This document shows positions 1 to 7,394 of a DNA stretch of 24,639 nucleotides, in pieces. Below the pieces are notes generated by a model. That model ran no database searches. It saw only the letters and a list, made by a program, of their open reading frames with translations, and had not been told where the DNA came from. Origin of the DNA: Acidobacteriota bacterium (GTDB taxonomy: Bacteria > Acidobacteriota > Vicinamibacteria > Vicinamibacterales > CAVVIG01); assembly GCA_016195295.1 (NCBI GenBank), contig JACPZV010000093.1, positions 1 through 24,639 on the forward strand. Reading direction: 5' to 3'. The position numbers and the translations under genes were made by a program. Every line of letters starts with the position of its first letter. Position 1 is the first letter of the stretch.

Positions 1-1
1 C

Positions 2-709
2 GAGCGCCTCGCCGCCGATCTTGCCGAATCCGGATTGACAGTCGTCAGCGGCCTGGCGCGCGGCGTCGACTCGGCGGCGCATCGTGGCGTGCTGGCTCGT
101 CGCGGTCTGACGGTCGCGGTGCTCGGGTCCGGCGTCGACGTCGTCTATCCACCCGAGCACGCCGCGCTCGCGCGGGACATCGAGCTGAGCGGCGCGGTCG
201 TCAGCGAACTGGCGCCGGGGACGCCGCCGCTTCCGCAGTTCTTTCCGCAGCGCAACCGGATCATCAGCGGCCTCTCGCGCGCGGTGGTCGTGATCGAGGC
301 GGGCGAGAAGAGCGGCTCGCTCATCACCGCGCGCTGCGCGCTCGAGCAGGGACGCGACGTCCTGGCGGTGCCGGGCAACGTCCTGAGCGGCCGTAACCGG
401 GGCGCCCACGGCCTTTTGCGGGACGGTGCAAAGATTGTGGAGACCGCGGACGATATCTTGGAGGAGCTGGGCATGTCGCCACGGGGGGACGGGAGTCAGA
501 GATCGGCAGACGACCGACTCCCGTCCCCCGCGATCGATCCCGTTCTGGCGTGTCTGACGCCGGGAGAACCGAGCGATCTCGACGCGATCGCGGAGCGATC
601 GGGCCTGAATCCCGCGCGACTCCTGCCGAGACTCTTCGAGCTCGAAATGCGCGGCATGGTCTCCCGCGTCGGCGGCGGCCGATTCGTCAGAGTTGACAGA
701 CCGTGCTAG
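2..709 (+). CDS. dprA: DNA processing protein DprA (3' part)
   Basis: DprA binds single-stranded DNA that has entered the cell and loads RecA during natural transformation. The window opens inside the gene: the frame is open from base 2, so the TTG at 35 is an internal codon and not the start. Visible family motifs are GLARGVDSAAHRG, GSGVDVVYPPEH, FPQRNRIISGLS and EAGEKSGSLITARCALEQ, which together form the Rossmann-like core. GAHGLLRDGA follows. After a short variable linker the C-terminus (LTPGEPSDLDAIAERSG to the end) looks like the DprA winged-helix domain. The stop is 15 bp before topA, which fits the common dprA-topA pairing. Nothing in the visible part looks damaged; the N-terminal SAM-like region lies outside the window. 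Confidence 0.93.
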   Translation, partial: ERLAADLAESGLTVVSGLARGVDSAAHRGVLARRGLTVAVLGSGVDVVYPPEHAALARDIELSGAVVSELAPGTPPLPQFFPQRNRIISGLSRAVVVIEAGEKSGSLITARCALEQGRDVLAVPGNVLSGRNRGAHGLLRDGAKIVETADDILEELGMSPRGDGSQRSADDRLPSPAIDPVLACLTPGEPSDLDAIAERSGLNPARLLPRLFELEMRGMVSRVGGGRFVRVDRPC

Positions 710-724
710 GGTGGAAATAGGGAT

Positions 725-3016
725 ATGGCAAAAGCACTCGTGGTGGTCGAGTCGCCAGCCAAGGCGAAGACCATCAACAAATATCTCGGCCGCGACTTCA
801 AGGTCGTCGCGTCGATGGGGCACATTCGCGACTTGCCGAAGAGCAAGCTGGGAGTCGACGTCGACAACGCGTTCACCGAGGAATACGAATCGATCGCGTC
901 GCGCAGGAAGGTCATCAAGGAACTGAAGGACGCCGCGAAGGACGCTTCGGACATCTACGTCGCGACCGACCCGGACCGTGAAGGCGAAGCGATCGGCTGG
1001 CACTTGACGAAAGAGCTCGCCGGCAAGAAACGCAAGATTCATCGGCTCACCTTCAACGAAATCACGAAGAAGGCGATTCATGAAGCGTTGAAACACCCGC
1101 GCGCCATCGACGAGAAGATGGTGGCCGCGCAGCGGGCCCGCCGCGTGCTCGATCGGCTCGTCGGGTACAAGATCAGCCCGCTGCTCTGGGACAAAGTCCG
1201 CCGCGGTTTGAGCGCGGGTCGCGTGCAGTCGGTGGCGTTGAAGCTCGTCTGCGATCGCGAACGCGAGATCGAGAAGTTCGTCCCGGAGGAATACTGGCAC
1301 GTCTTCGCGCGTCTGGCCGGCCCGCAGCCGCCGGAGTTCGAAGCGAAGCTGCAGACGGCACGCTTCCCCGTGAAGAAGACGATGATGCTGGCGCAGCAGC
1401 TCTACGAGGGGATCGAGCTGCCCGGCCTCGGCGTCGAGGGGGCGATCGGTCTCATCACCTACATGCGCACGGATTCAGTCCGGGTGGCAGACGAGGCGCT
1501 CGTCGCGGTTCGCGATCACATCAAGACGACCTTCGGTGACGACTACGTGCCGGAGCACGCGAACGTCTACAAATCCAAGGCCGACGCCCAGGACGCGCAC
1601 GAGGCGATTCGTCCGACCTCGATGCAGTACGACCCTGAAACCGTCCGGCCCTATCTCACGCAGGATCAGTACTCGCTCTACCGTCTCATCTGGAACCGGT
1701 TCGTCGCGTCCCAGATGACGCCGTCGACCTTCGACGAGACCACCGTCGACGTGACGGCGGGGGACTACCTGTTCCGCGTCAAGGGCACGATCCCGAAGTT
1801 CGCGGGCTGGATGGCGACCTACGGTCCGACGGCGGGCGACGAAGAGAAGGAACAGACGTCGACGCCCGAGCGCGAGCCCGACGATGACGGCGCGGTCTCC
1901 GGCGTCCTGCCGCCGCTCGCGGAGGGCGACCGGCTGGAGCTGAAGTCGCTCAGGCCCGAGCAGAAGTTCACGCAGCCGCCGCCGCGATTCACCGAGGCGA
2001 CGCTCGTCAAGGAGCTCGAGGAAAACGGCATCGGCCGGCCGAGCACGTACGCGTCGATCATCAGCGTCCTGCAGGATCGCGACTACGCCAACAAGATCGA
2101 GGGGAAGTTCAAGCCGACGCAGCTCGGGTTGATCATCAGCGATCTCCTGGTGAAAAGCTTCGACGACATCATCGACGTCGAGTACACGCGAAGTCTTGAG
2201 GACGATCTGGACAAGATCGAGCAGGGCAAGACCGACTACGTCAAGACGCTCGGCGAGTTTTACAAGAAGTTCAAGAAGGACCTCGCGCTCGCCGGCAAGG
2301 AAATGCAGAACATCAAGGAAGGGATCAAAACGGACGAGGTCTGCGAGCGGTGCGGTCAGGGGATGGTCATCAAGGTCGGGAAGTTCGGTCCCTTCGTGGC
2401 GTGCAGCGGGTACCCGGAGTGCACCAATACGCGCGAGCTCGAGAAGCAGGAACCGGAGCCCGACACGGGCGAGGAAGAAATCGAGCCGTGCGAGAACTGC
2501 GGCAAGGCGATGGTCGTCAAGCGCGGCCGCTTCGGTCAGTTCCTGGCGTGCTCCGGTTATCCGGACTGCAAGACCACGCGTAAGCTGATCGCCACCAAAC
2601 AGGGCGGCGTACGCGCCGCGAAGCCGGATCAGATCCTCGACGAGCCGTGCCCGCGGTGCGGCGCCCACCTCGTCGTGAAACAGGGGCGTTTCGGCGAATT
2701 CACGGCGTGCACGAAGTACCCCGAGTGCAAGTACGTCAAGCACAAGACGACCGGCGTGAAGTGCCCGAAGGACGCGGACAAGGGCGGCGAGGTCGTGGAG
2801 CGCAAATCGCGGCGCGGCAAGATGTTCTTCGGCTGCTCGAACTATCCCGATTGCGACTTCGTGTTGTGGAATCGGCCAATCGCCGAAGCGTGCCCGAAGT
2901 GCGGCACGCCGTACCTCGTGGAAAAGACCACGAAGAAGCACGGCCGGCAGCTGCTCTGCAACCATGAGGACTGCGACTACGCGCGGTCCGAAGAGCTGCC
3001 GGAAAGCGCGGCTTGA
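725..3016 (+). CDS. topA: DNA topoisomerase I, with an internal segment missing
   Basis: Type IA topoisomerase that relaxes negative supercoils through a 5'-phosphotyrosine intermediate. Toprim motifs are present (LVVVESPAKAKTINKYLG near the N-terminus, DPDREGEAIGWHL). The active-site Tyr is in GLITYMRTDS, residue 246. FTEATLVKELEENGIGRPST is present. Five C-terminal four-cysteine modules follow (about residues 538-755). The ATG at 725 sits just after dprA, with a purine-rich leader. One thing is odd. Family members have roughly 80-100 residues between the VPEEYW motif and KKTM, including a conserved PF(T/I)TSxLQQ motif. Here VPEEYW is followed after about 30 residues by KLQTARFPVKKTMM, so some 50-60 residues including that motif are missing in frame. 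At 763 residues the protein is otherwise full. Identity is certain; whether it is active is not. Confidence 0.95.
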   Translation: MAKALVVVESPAKAKTINKYLGRDFKVVASMGHIRDLPKSKLGVDVDNAFTEEYESIASRRKVIKELKDAAKDASDIYVATDPDREGEAIGWHLTKELAGKKRKIHRLTFNEITKKAIHEALKHPRAIDEKMVAAQRARRVLDRLVGYKISPLLWDKVRRGLSAGRVQSVALKLVCDREREIEKFVPEEYWHVFARLAGPQPPEFEAKLQTARFPVKKTMMLAQQLYEGIELPGLGVEGAIGLITYMRTDSVRVADEALVAVRDHIKTTFGDDYVPEHANVYKSKADAQDAHEAIRPTSMQYDPETVRPYLTQDQYSLYRLIWNRFVASQMTPSTFDETTVDVTAGDYLFRVKGTIPKFAGWMATYGPTAGDEEKEQTSTPEREPDDDGAVSGVLPPLAEGDRLELKSLRPEQKFTQPPPRFTEATLVKELEENGIGRPSTYASIISVLQDRDYANKIEGKFKPTQLGLIISDLLVKSFDDIIDVEYTRSLEDDLDKIEQGKTDYVKTLGEFYKKFKKDLALAGKEMQNIKEGIKTDEVCERCGQGMVIKVGKFGPFVACSGYPECTNTRELEKQEPEPDTGEEEIEPCENCGKAMVVKRGRFGQFLACSGYPDCKTTRKLIATKQGGVRAAKPDQILDEPCPRCGAHLVVKQGRFGEFTACTKYPECKYVKHKTTGVKCPKDADKGGEVVERKSRRGKMFFGCSNYPDCDFVLWNRPIAEACPKCGTPYLVEKTTKKHGRQLLCNHEDCDYARSEELPESAA

Positions 3017-3017
3017 A

Positions 3018-3087
3018 AAGTGTAAAGTCTGAAGTGTGAAGGCTGAAGACGAGCGACTCACACCTGAGACTTCAGACCTGAGACTTC
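3018..3087 (+). repeat. Degenerate heptamer repeat array between topA and trmFO
   Basis: Starting two bases after the topA stop, the spacer can be cut into ten 7-base units: AAGTGTA, AAGTCTG, AAGTGTG, AAGGCTG, AAGACGA, GCGACTC, ACACCTG, AGACTTC, AGACCTG, AGACTTC. The last four read on the other strand (AAGTCTC, AGGTCTG, AAGTCTC, AGGTGTG) are the same unit as the first four, so the array is an inverted pair of heptamer runs that could fold into a long imperfect hairpin. It fills the whole spacer and reaches the trmFO start codon, leaving no recognisable ribosome binding site. Heptanucleotide repeat families are known from heterocystous cyanobacteria (STRR sequences); any relation to them is only by analogy. 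Confidence 0.85.
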
Positions 3088-3088
3088 C

Positions 3089-4510
3089 GTGATCACGGTT
3101 GTCGGTGGAGGCCTCGCCGGTTCAGAAGCCGCGTGGCAGGCGGCTGAGCAGGGCGTGCCGGTCACGCTCTACGAGATGCGCCCGGCGCGGCCGACGGCCG
3201 TGCACAAGACGGACCGGCTCGCTGAACTCGTCTGCAGCAATTCCTTCCGCGGTGACAAGCTCGACAACGCCGTTGGTCTGCTGAAAGAGGAAATGCGGCG
3301 GCTGGGTTCGCTCGTGATGCGCGCGGCCGAGGCGAGCCGCGTGCCGGCCGGCGCGGCGCTCGCGGTCGATCGCGAGCGGTTCGCCGAGACGATCACGCGC
3401 GCGGTCAGCGAACATTCGCTGATTACGATCGAGCGGCAAGAGGTCGTGTCGATTCCCGCGTCAAGCGAGCGCGATCCGGTGATTGTGGCGACAGGGCCGC
3501 TGACGTCCGACGCGCTTTCGGCCGACATCGCCGCCCTCGTCGGCGAGCGCCACCTCTATTTCTACGACGCCATCAGCCCCATCGTCCTCGCCGAAACCAT
3601 CGACCGATCGAAAGTCTTCCGCGCGTCGCGCTGGGATCGCAGCCTGGGTCCCACGTGCGACGTGCGGCGTGCGGAGCGGGGCGACGGGGTCCCCGCGGAG
3701 CGTGTCCGGGGGGCAGGGGCCCCCGGATTGGACAACGACGGCCAGGGCGACTATCTGAACTGCGCGCTGACGCGCGAGGAGTACGAGCGCTTCTACGACG
3801 CGCTGACGACGGCGGAATCGGCGACGGTCCACGACTTCGACAAGGAGCGCTTCTTCGAGGGCTGTCTGCCGATCGAAGTCATGGCGCACCGCGGGCGCGA
3901 CACGCTGCGGTTCGGGCCGATGAAACCCGTGGGCCTCATCGATCCGCGCACGGGCCGCGAGCCGTACGCCGCAGTGCAATTACGCCAGGACAATCTCGCG
4001 GGCGACCACTTCAGCCTGGTCGGCTTCCAGACGCAGATCAAATGGAGCGAGCAGGCGCGCGTGCTGCGACTGATCCCGGGGCTGGAGCAGGCCGAGTTCG
4101 TCCGCTTCGGGATGGTCCACCGCAACACGTACGTCAACGGTCCGACGGTCCTCACCGAGACGTGGCAGGTACGCAAGCGCCCGACGCTGTTTTTCGCCGG
4201 GCAGATGTCCGGCGTGGAAGGGTACGTCGAATCGTCTGCGTCGGGGCTGGTCGCGGGTCTCAACGCGGCCGCACTCGCGCGAGGCGAGACCGTCTCGGCG
4301 CCGCCCCGGACGACGGCGATCGGCGCGCTGGCGTACTATGTCTCGCACGCGGACCCGGCGCACTACGAGCCGTCGAACATCACGTTCGGGATCATGCCGC
4401 CGCTGCAGCCCGCCCCGCGCGGGAAGAAGCTGCGTAATTTGGCGCTCTCCGAACGCGCGCTCGCGGATCTCGATGCCTGGATGCGCGCGCGAACGCTGGT
4501 GCATCAGTGA
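3089..4510 (+). CDS. trmFO: Methylenetetrahydrofolate-tRNA-(uracil-5-)-methyltransferase TrmFO
   Basis: Folate- and FAD-dependent enzyme that makes 5-methyluridine at position 54 of tRNA. It starts with the FAD dinucleotide-binding motif VVGGGLAGSEAAW (residues 4-16) and continues with the TrmFO-specific YEMRP, LVCSNSFRGD and VPAGAALAVDRERF. Further family blocks are DYLNCALTREEY, GCLPIEVMAHRG, LRFGPMKPVGL, LVGFQTQIKW and FFAGQMSGVEGYVES. The GTG at 3089 is chosen because the motif begins four residues later; no good ribosome binding site is seen, since a heptamer array occupies the leader. The stop overlaps the xerC start (GTGA). One anomaly: residues of about 187-219, between SRWDRS and GDYLNC, are an extra 30-odd residue loop with no family counterpart, encoded by a hairpin-rich sequence. 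The rest is intact, so activity is likely retained. Confidence 0.95.
   Translation: MITVVGGGLAGSEAAWQAAEQGVPVTLYEMRPARPTAVHKTDRLAELVCSNSFRGDKLDNAVGLLKEEMRRLGSLVMRAAEASRVPAGAALAVDRERFAETITRAVSEHSLITIERQEVVSIPASSERDPVIVATGPLTSDALSADIAALVGERHLYFYDAISPIVLAETIDRSKVFRASRWDRSLGPTCDVRRAERGDGVPAERVRGAGAPGLDNDGQGDYLNCALTREEYERFYDALTTAESATVHDFDKERFFEGCLPIEVMAHRGRDTLRFGPMKPVGLIDPRTGREPYAAVQLRQDNLAGDHFSLVGFQTQIKWSEQARVLRLIPGLEQAEFVRFGMVHRNTYVNGPTVLTETWQVRKRPTLFFAGQMSGVEGYVESSASGLVAGLNAAALARGETVSAPPRTTAIGALAYYVSHADPAHYEPSNITFGIMPPLQPAPRGKKLRNLALSERALADLDAWMRARTLVHQ
3686..3726 (+). repeat. GC-rich palindromic insert inside trmFO
   Basis: The stretch coding for the extra TrmFO loop contains the palindrome GGGGTCCCC (3686-3694) and a hairpin with 7-bp arms, CCGGGGG at 3706-3712 and CCCCCGG at 3720-3726. 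Just before it lies a run of GTGCG-like repeats (from about 3655). This looks like a small mobile palindromic element captured in frame in a surface loop. The inserted length keeps the reading frame. Its ends cannot be fixed from one copy, and no second copy was seen in this window. Confidence 0.5.
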
Positions 4511-5292
4511 AGCGCTGCCTCACCGCGTTCCTGCAGTTTCTCGCGCTCAATCGCAATGCGTCCGTCCACACCGTGCGGGCGTACAAGAGCGACGTCAGCC
4601 AGTTGCTGGACTACACGGCCGCCGCCGCTGACGTCAAGGTCGGCGATCTTCGGCCGGCGCACCTCGATCGCGCGGCGCTGCGCGGTTTCCTCGGCGAGCT
4701 GCACAAACGTGGACGCTCGCGCGCGTCAGCGGCTCGCAAGCTCGCGGCCGCGCGGACGTTTCTGCGCTATCTGCGCCGCGAAGGCCTCATCGACGACGAT
4801 CCGGGCACGCTGGTCTCGACACCTAAGCGGGACGTTCGCATGCCCGCGCATCTTTCGGAAGGCGAGATGTCCGCACTACTGGACGCGCCGGCCGCCGACG
4901 CCCCGCTGGGCCGACGCGATCGCGCCATCCTCGAACTGTTCTACGCGTCCGGGCTGCGCGTGAGCGAGTTGGCCGGCCTCGACATAGACGACGTGAACGT
5001 CAGCGCGAGAATGGTGCGGGTGCTCGGCAAGGGCCGCAAAGAACGCATCGTGCCGTTCAACACGAGCGCCGCGAAAGCGATCCGCGCGTACTTGAACGAT
5101 CGAGAGCCGTTGGTTCGTGGCGTCCGGCTTCCGTCTTCGCGTCACGCGTCGACGGACGCGCTCTTCGTGAACTATCGCGGGAGACGCCTCACCGTGCGGA
5201 GTCTCGATCGTCTCGTCCGCCGGTACGTGGCCGCCAGCAGCGCGCGGATGGGGATCAGTCCGCACGCCTCGGGCGAAAAGCAGCGACAGCTA

Positions 5293-5309
5293 ATCACGAA
5301 GCCACGAAG
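5293..5309 (+). repeat. Left copy of inverted 17-bp island-edge repeat
   Basis: ATCACGAAGCCACGAAG, 25 bases after the xerC break. The same sequence with two changes lies on the opposite strand at 10738-10754, the other end of the accessory island. The left copy continues into degenerate CACGA units, so it belongs to a small intergenic repeat family and not to a classical insertion-sequence end. Confidence 0.6.
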
Positions 5310-5413
5310 AGCACGAGGCACACGAAACCAGCGAAGATTTCGTGCACCTTCGTTGTCTCTTCAATCATCCCGCCTGTTAAAGGAGAAACCGTCGTCGAGT
5401 TGCACCTTTGCTC

Positions 5414-5443
5414 TTGATCTCACCAACTGTCTGAGGCGATACT
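5414..5443 (+). promoter_or_regulatory. Possible sigma-70-type promoter for the 5631 cassette
   Basis: TTGATC (5414-5419) and GATACT (5438-5443) are separated by 18 bases; each matches 4 of 6 consensus positions. Transcription from here would give a leader of about 180 bases before the GTG at 5631. The match is modest and could be chance. Confidence 0.3.
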
Positions 5444-5580
5444 TATCTTGTCGCGACGCATTTCGAGTCCGCGATACCGCCGGTGAACTTCCTGTCCGGC
5501 GTTTCTCTTCTAGCCGCCCTGATCCCTTCTAGGGTTCGGTCGGCTCTTCGGGTTGGCCGATTCCGGCCGACTCGTTCACA

Positions 5581-5614
5581 GGCACGGGACGACAACTGTT
5601 CGTCGGCGTGTGCC
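5581..5614 (+). promoter_or_regulatory. Hairpin just upstream of the 5631 ribosome binding site
   Basis: Outer arms GGCAC (5581-5585) and GTGCC (5610-5614) enclose inner arms GACGA (5588-5592) and TCGTC (5600-5604) around a 7-base loop. The Shine-Dalgarno GAGGAG follows at 5617-5622, eight bases before the start codon. The hairpin could influence translation of the cassette. Evidence is base pairing by eye only. Confidence 0.4.
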
Positions 5615-5630
5615 TTGAGGAGAAACGCCA

Positions 5631-5993
5631 GTGCCACTCTGCACGATTTGCAAAATCCACGATGCTGCGCCTCCGCGACGACGGTACTGCGGGTCCGCGT
5701 GCGCAAAAGAAGCCGTCCGCCGGTGGAAGCGGGACGTGCGTGACCGAACTCGCAAGCTGTGGCTCGCAGGTTTAAGCAAAGACCCGCCGTGGATGGACGG
5801 CTGGAAAACTCGGGACGAGCGTCGAGCCTACTACCGCGAGTACATGCGTAAACGACGGCGTGTGCAACGAGCCACGATAACGCGTCCGAATTCTGCTCCC
5901 ACCGTGGGCTTGCCACGCGTCTTGTCATCGTCCGAGTGCCCGGACGGCGTCATCGAATCGAGCCGCGTGCGTCTTGTCAATCAGAGCCATTGA
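5631..5993 (+). CDS. Small zinc-finger-like, Arg-rich protein of unknown function
   Basis: I do not recognise this 120-residue protein. It has a likely treble-clef or ribbon zinc site: C4-x2-C7 and C20-x3-C24, with RRRYCGSAC in between. A basic stretch (EAVRRWKRDVRDRTRKLW) and a Tyr/Arg-rich helix (RAYYREYMRKRRR) follow, which suggests nucleic-acid binding. The GTG at 5631 is chosen because a strong Shine-Dalgarno (GAGGAG) lies 8 bases upstream and the cysteines begin at residue 4. The tail after about residue 83 is low in recognisable structure. The stop at 5991-5993 is 16 bases before the next start, so it is probably the first gene of a cassette with the lipoprotein at 6010 and the ORF at 6885, all three with good ribosome binding sites, unlike most of the window. 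Confidence 0.6.
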   Translation: MPLCTICKIHDAAPPRRRYCGSACAKEAVRRWKRDVRDRTRKLWLAGLSKDPPWMDGWKTRDERRAYYREYMRKRRRVQRATITRPNSAPTVGLPRVLSSSECPDGVIESSRVRLVNQSH

Positions 5994-6009
5994 AATGAGG
6001 AGCCAGACC

Positions 6010-6855
6010 ATGAACAGTCACCTGTCCCTTGGCGCCGCGATTCGTCTTCTTGTCGTCGCTCCTTCAGTGATGGCGATCGTCAGTTGTGACACGCCGCGTG
6101 CCGCCGAACCTCCAGTCAAGGCGGACGGCACCTCCCAAGGACAACTGGCAGCTGATGTCGTGGATGGATCGCCGTTGCATTGCGTGAAGATCGCAATCCT
6201 GCAGGACCAGACAGAGAGTAGGAATAGCACGCGAACCGAACTCGTTACTCCGGCTGTCCTGGAAATAGCGATCGGATTGCTACGCGAGACGTGTGGTGAG
6301 CTTCTGGTCGGCCCAATTCGCGACAAGACCAATCGGCCGCTTGAGCGGCTGGTGATGCCGATGGCGCCCGAAGAGCCGATCCCCCCCCGCGTCGACGGCA
6401 ATGTGTTCGATGTGCGGGACGCCATGGCCATCTACGATCAAAAGAAAGCGGCCTACGACCGCGAATTACAGGAATGGCGTGACGCCTTAGATGAGAGGGT
6501 GGCGGCTTTCGTCCAGCGAGTAGATACGCTGGTCGCCGAGACGCGTCTTGCAAACAGCAGTGCTGTGCTGGACGCGGTGTTCAGGGCGGACGTCGCGCTC
6601 GCCGAGCCTGAGACCAACACATCCAGTGAGGGCAGCAGGTACATCGTCGCAGCGTCAGATGCTCAGGACACAACCCGCACGCGCATGCGACCCCTCCGCT
6701 CAGGGGCGGTCCTGGTGGTCGCGAACGGAGCCGGCACGCTCGGTTCTCTGGCATCGATCCCGGGCGTGAGGGGATTCGAAGGGTTGCCAGCGGCAATCAC
6801 GTGGATCAGCGATATGGAACGCGTGAAGCTGAATTCGACAACGTTGGTCCGATAG
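6010..6855 (+). CDS. Predicted lipoprotein, possibly with a vWA-like domain
   Basis: 281 residues from the ATG at 6010, which has GAGGAG at 5997-6002; the frame is open further upstream, but there is no ribosome binding site there. The N-terminus has a signal peptide with a lipobox ending IVSC (Cys26), so the protein should be lipid-anchored. After a flexible spacer comes KIAILQDQTES (residues 60-70). The D66-x-T-x-S70 pattern after a hydrophobic strand, a charged helix in the middle (YDQKKAAYDRELQEWRDAL), then RYIVAASDAQD and SGAVLVVANG resemble the strand-MIDAS-strand order of von Willebrand A domains. That fold call is tentative: the motif is a variant, and no family match was run. Base composition is visibly less GC-rich than in the flanking housekeeping genes, in keeping with acquisition. 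Confidence 0.65.
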   Translation: MNSHLSLGAAIRLLVVAPSVMAIVSCDTPRAAEPPVKADGTSQGQLAADVVDGSPLHCVKIAILQDQTESRNSTRTELVTPAVLEIAIGLLRETCGELLVGPIRDKTNRPLERLVMPMAPEEPIPPRVDGNVFDVRDAMAIYDQKKAAYDRELQEWRDALDERVAAFVQRVDTLVAETRLANSSAVLDAVFRADVALAEPETNTSSEGSRYIVAASDAQDTTRTRMRPLRSGAVLVVANGAGTLGSLASIPGVRGFEGLPAAITWISDMERVKLNSTTLVR

Positions 6856-6884
6856 GCGTGGTCTTCCGAGACAGGAGAGCCATC

Positions 6885-7394
6885 ATGCCCAGCCCCATAA
6901 GAGAGCTCCGAGTCGTGACCGAGCCTGAGCGCGAGGCGAGAACACGGCTGGCTCGCATACTGGCTCTTGTTCATCAATTCGCGTTCAGGGCGCTGGATGC
7001 ACGCGCCTACGCGAAGAGTGCGCGCGAACGGCTCGCGACCCTCAACCGTCTGCACGGCGAGTTCGCGACGGCGAACGCACGCCAGATCGTGACGTGGTGG
7101 GGCTACGTGGCGGCAGTCATCCTCATCGGGACGCTCGGAGCAGGGCTCTCGGCTCACCACGTCCACGGTTGGTTCTTCGAGAACTTGCAACGGCTCGAGA
7201 CCACGCGCGCGACCGATCTCCACGAAGCTCGCCGTCGTAAGCCGTTCACGCTCTGGGCGGGCCCGCGATTCGCGCTGGAATCTGATGGCATCACGTGCGA
7301 CGCAGCCGACCGCCGGGCATGGCTCGGATCACGCTTCTCGACCCGCTGCTCCTACCGGTCGTTCATCGCCTGCTCGCCAGTACCGCTGACGTGA
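6885..7394 (+). CDS. Chimeric ORF: unknown helical/membrane N-terminus joined to the start of Cas6
   Basis: 169 residues. The ATG at 6885 has AGGAG 7 bases upstream, so the first part is a genuine translated gene start. Residues 1-66 are charged and helical (RARTRLARILALVHQFAF-like); residues 70-90 (TWWGYVAAVILIGTLGAGL) are hydrophobic and could be a membrane segment. From about residue 88 the sequence turns Cas6-like: SAHHVHGWFFENLQRL, LHEARRRKPFTL. Near base 7325 the Cas6 frame is lost through a missing base, and the last residues to the stop at 7394 are out-of-frame sequence. Either an unrelated gene was fused to a cas6 relic by deletion, or the hydrophobic segment is the first strand of Cas6 with a natural start near the GTG at 7090. 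I favour fusion, because the spacing to HGWF is short for Cas6. Confidence 0.5.
   Translation: MPSPIRELRVVTEPEREARTRLARILALVHQFAFRALDARAYAKSARERLATLNRLHGEFATANARQIVTWWGYVAAVILIGTLGAGLSAHHVHGWFFENLQRLETTRATDLHEARRRKPFTLWAGPRFALESDGITCDAADRRAWLGSRFSTRCSYRSFIACSPVPLT

Larger units (their letters stand above)
4507..5532 (+). pseudogene. xerC: Tyrosine recombinase XerC, truncated at the HxxR motif
   Basis: XerC with XerD resolves chromosome dimers at dif. The GTG start overlaps the trmFO stop by 4 bp. The N-terminal SAM-like DNA-binding domain is complete (FLQFLALNRNASVHTVRAYK to about residue 95). The catalytic domain starts normally: Arg I is R151 in YASGLRVSELAGL, and the beta-hairpin Lys is in LGKGRKERIVP. 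Family similarity ends abruptly at ISPHA (residue 254, base 5268). Normal proteins continue ALRHSFATHLL, then LGH and the Tyr in TQRYTH; here the ORF runs into unrelated Arg/Ser-rich residues to a stop at 5532. The second Arg, the His/Trp and the nucleophilic Tyr are therefore missing, and no strand exchange is expected. The lost 3' end is not found elsewhere in the window. The break coincides with the left edge of the accessory island. Confidence 0.82.
5269..5630. other. Gene-free junction between xerC remnant and island genes
   Basis: About 360 bases without a convincing gene; only the foreign tail of the xerC frame crosses it. The left part holds the CACGAAG-type repeat (5293-5309 and degenerate copies to about 5335), with an inverted CTTCG/CGAAG pair around 5331-5352. 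A weak promoter candidate lies near 5414-5443. The right part is a structured leader for the gene at 5631. No transposase fragment, tRNA gene or integrase is visible. Confidence 0.6.

Noticed and set aside
1475..3061. 528-codon minus-strand frame opposite topA
   Set aside because: Mirror of the topA coding strand, no recognisable domain, no ribosome binding site.
5280..5630. Insertion sequence or integrase responsible for breaking xerC
   Set aside because: No transposase or recombinase motif in any frame, no clean terminal repeats with a target duplication.
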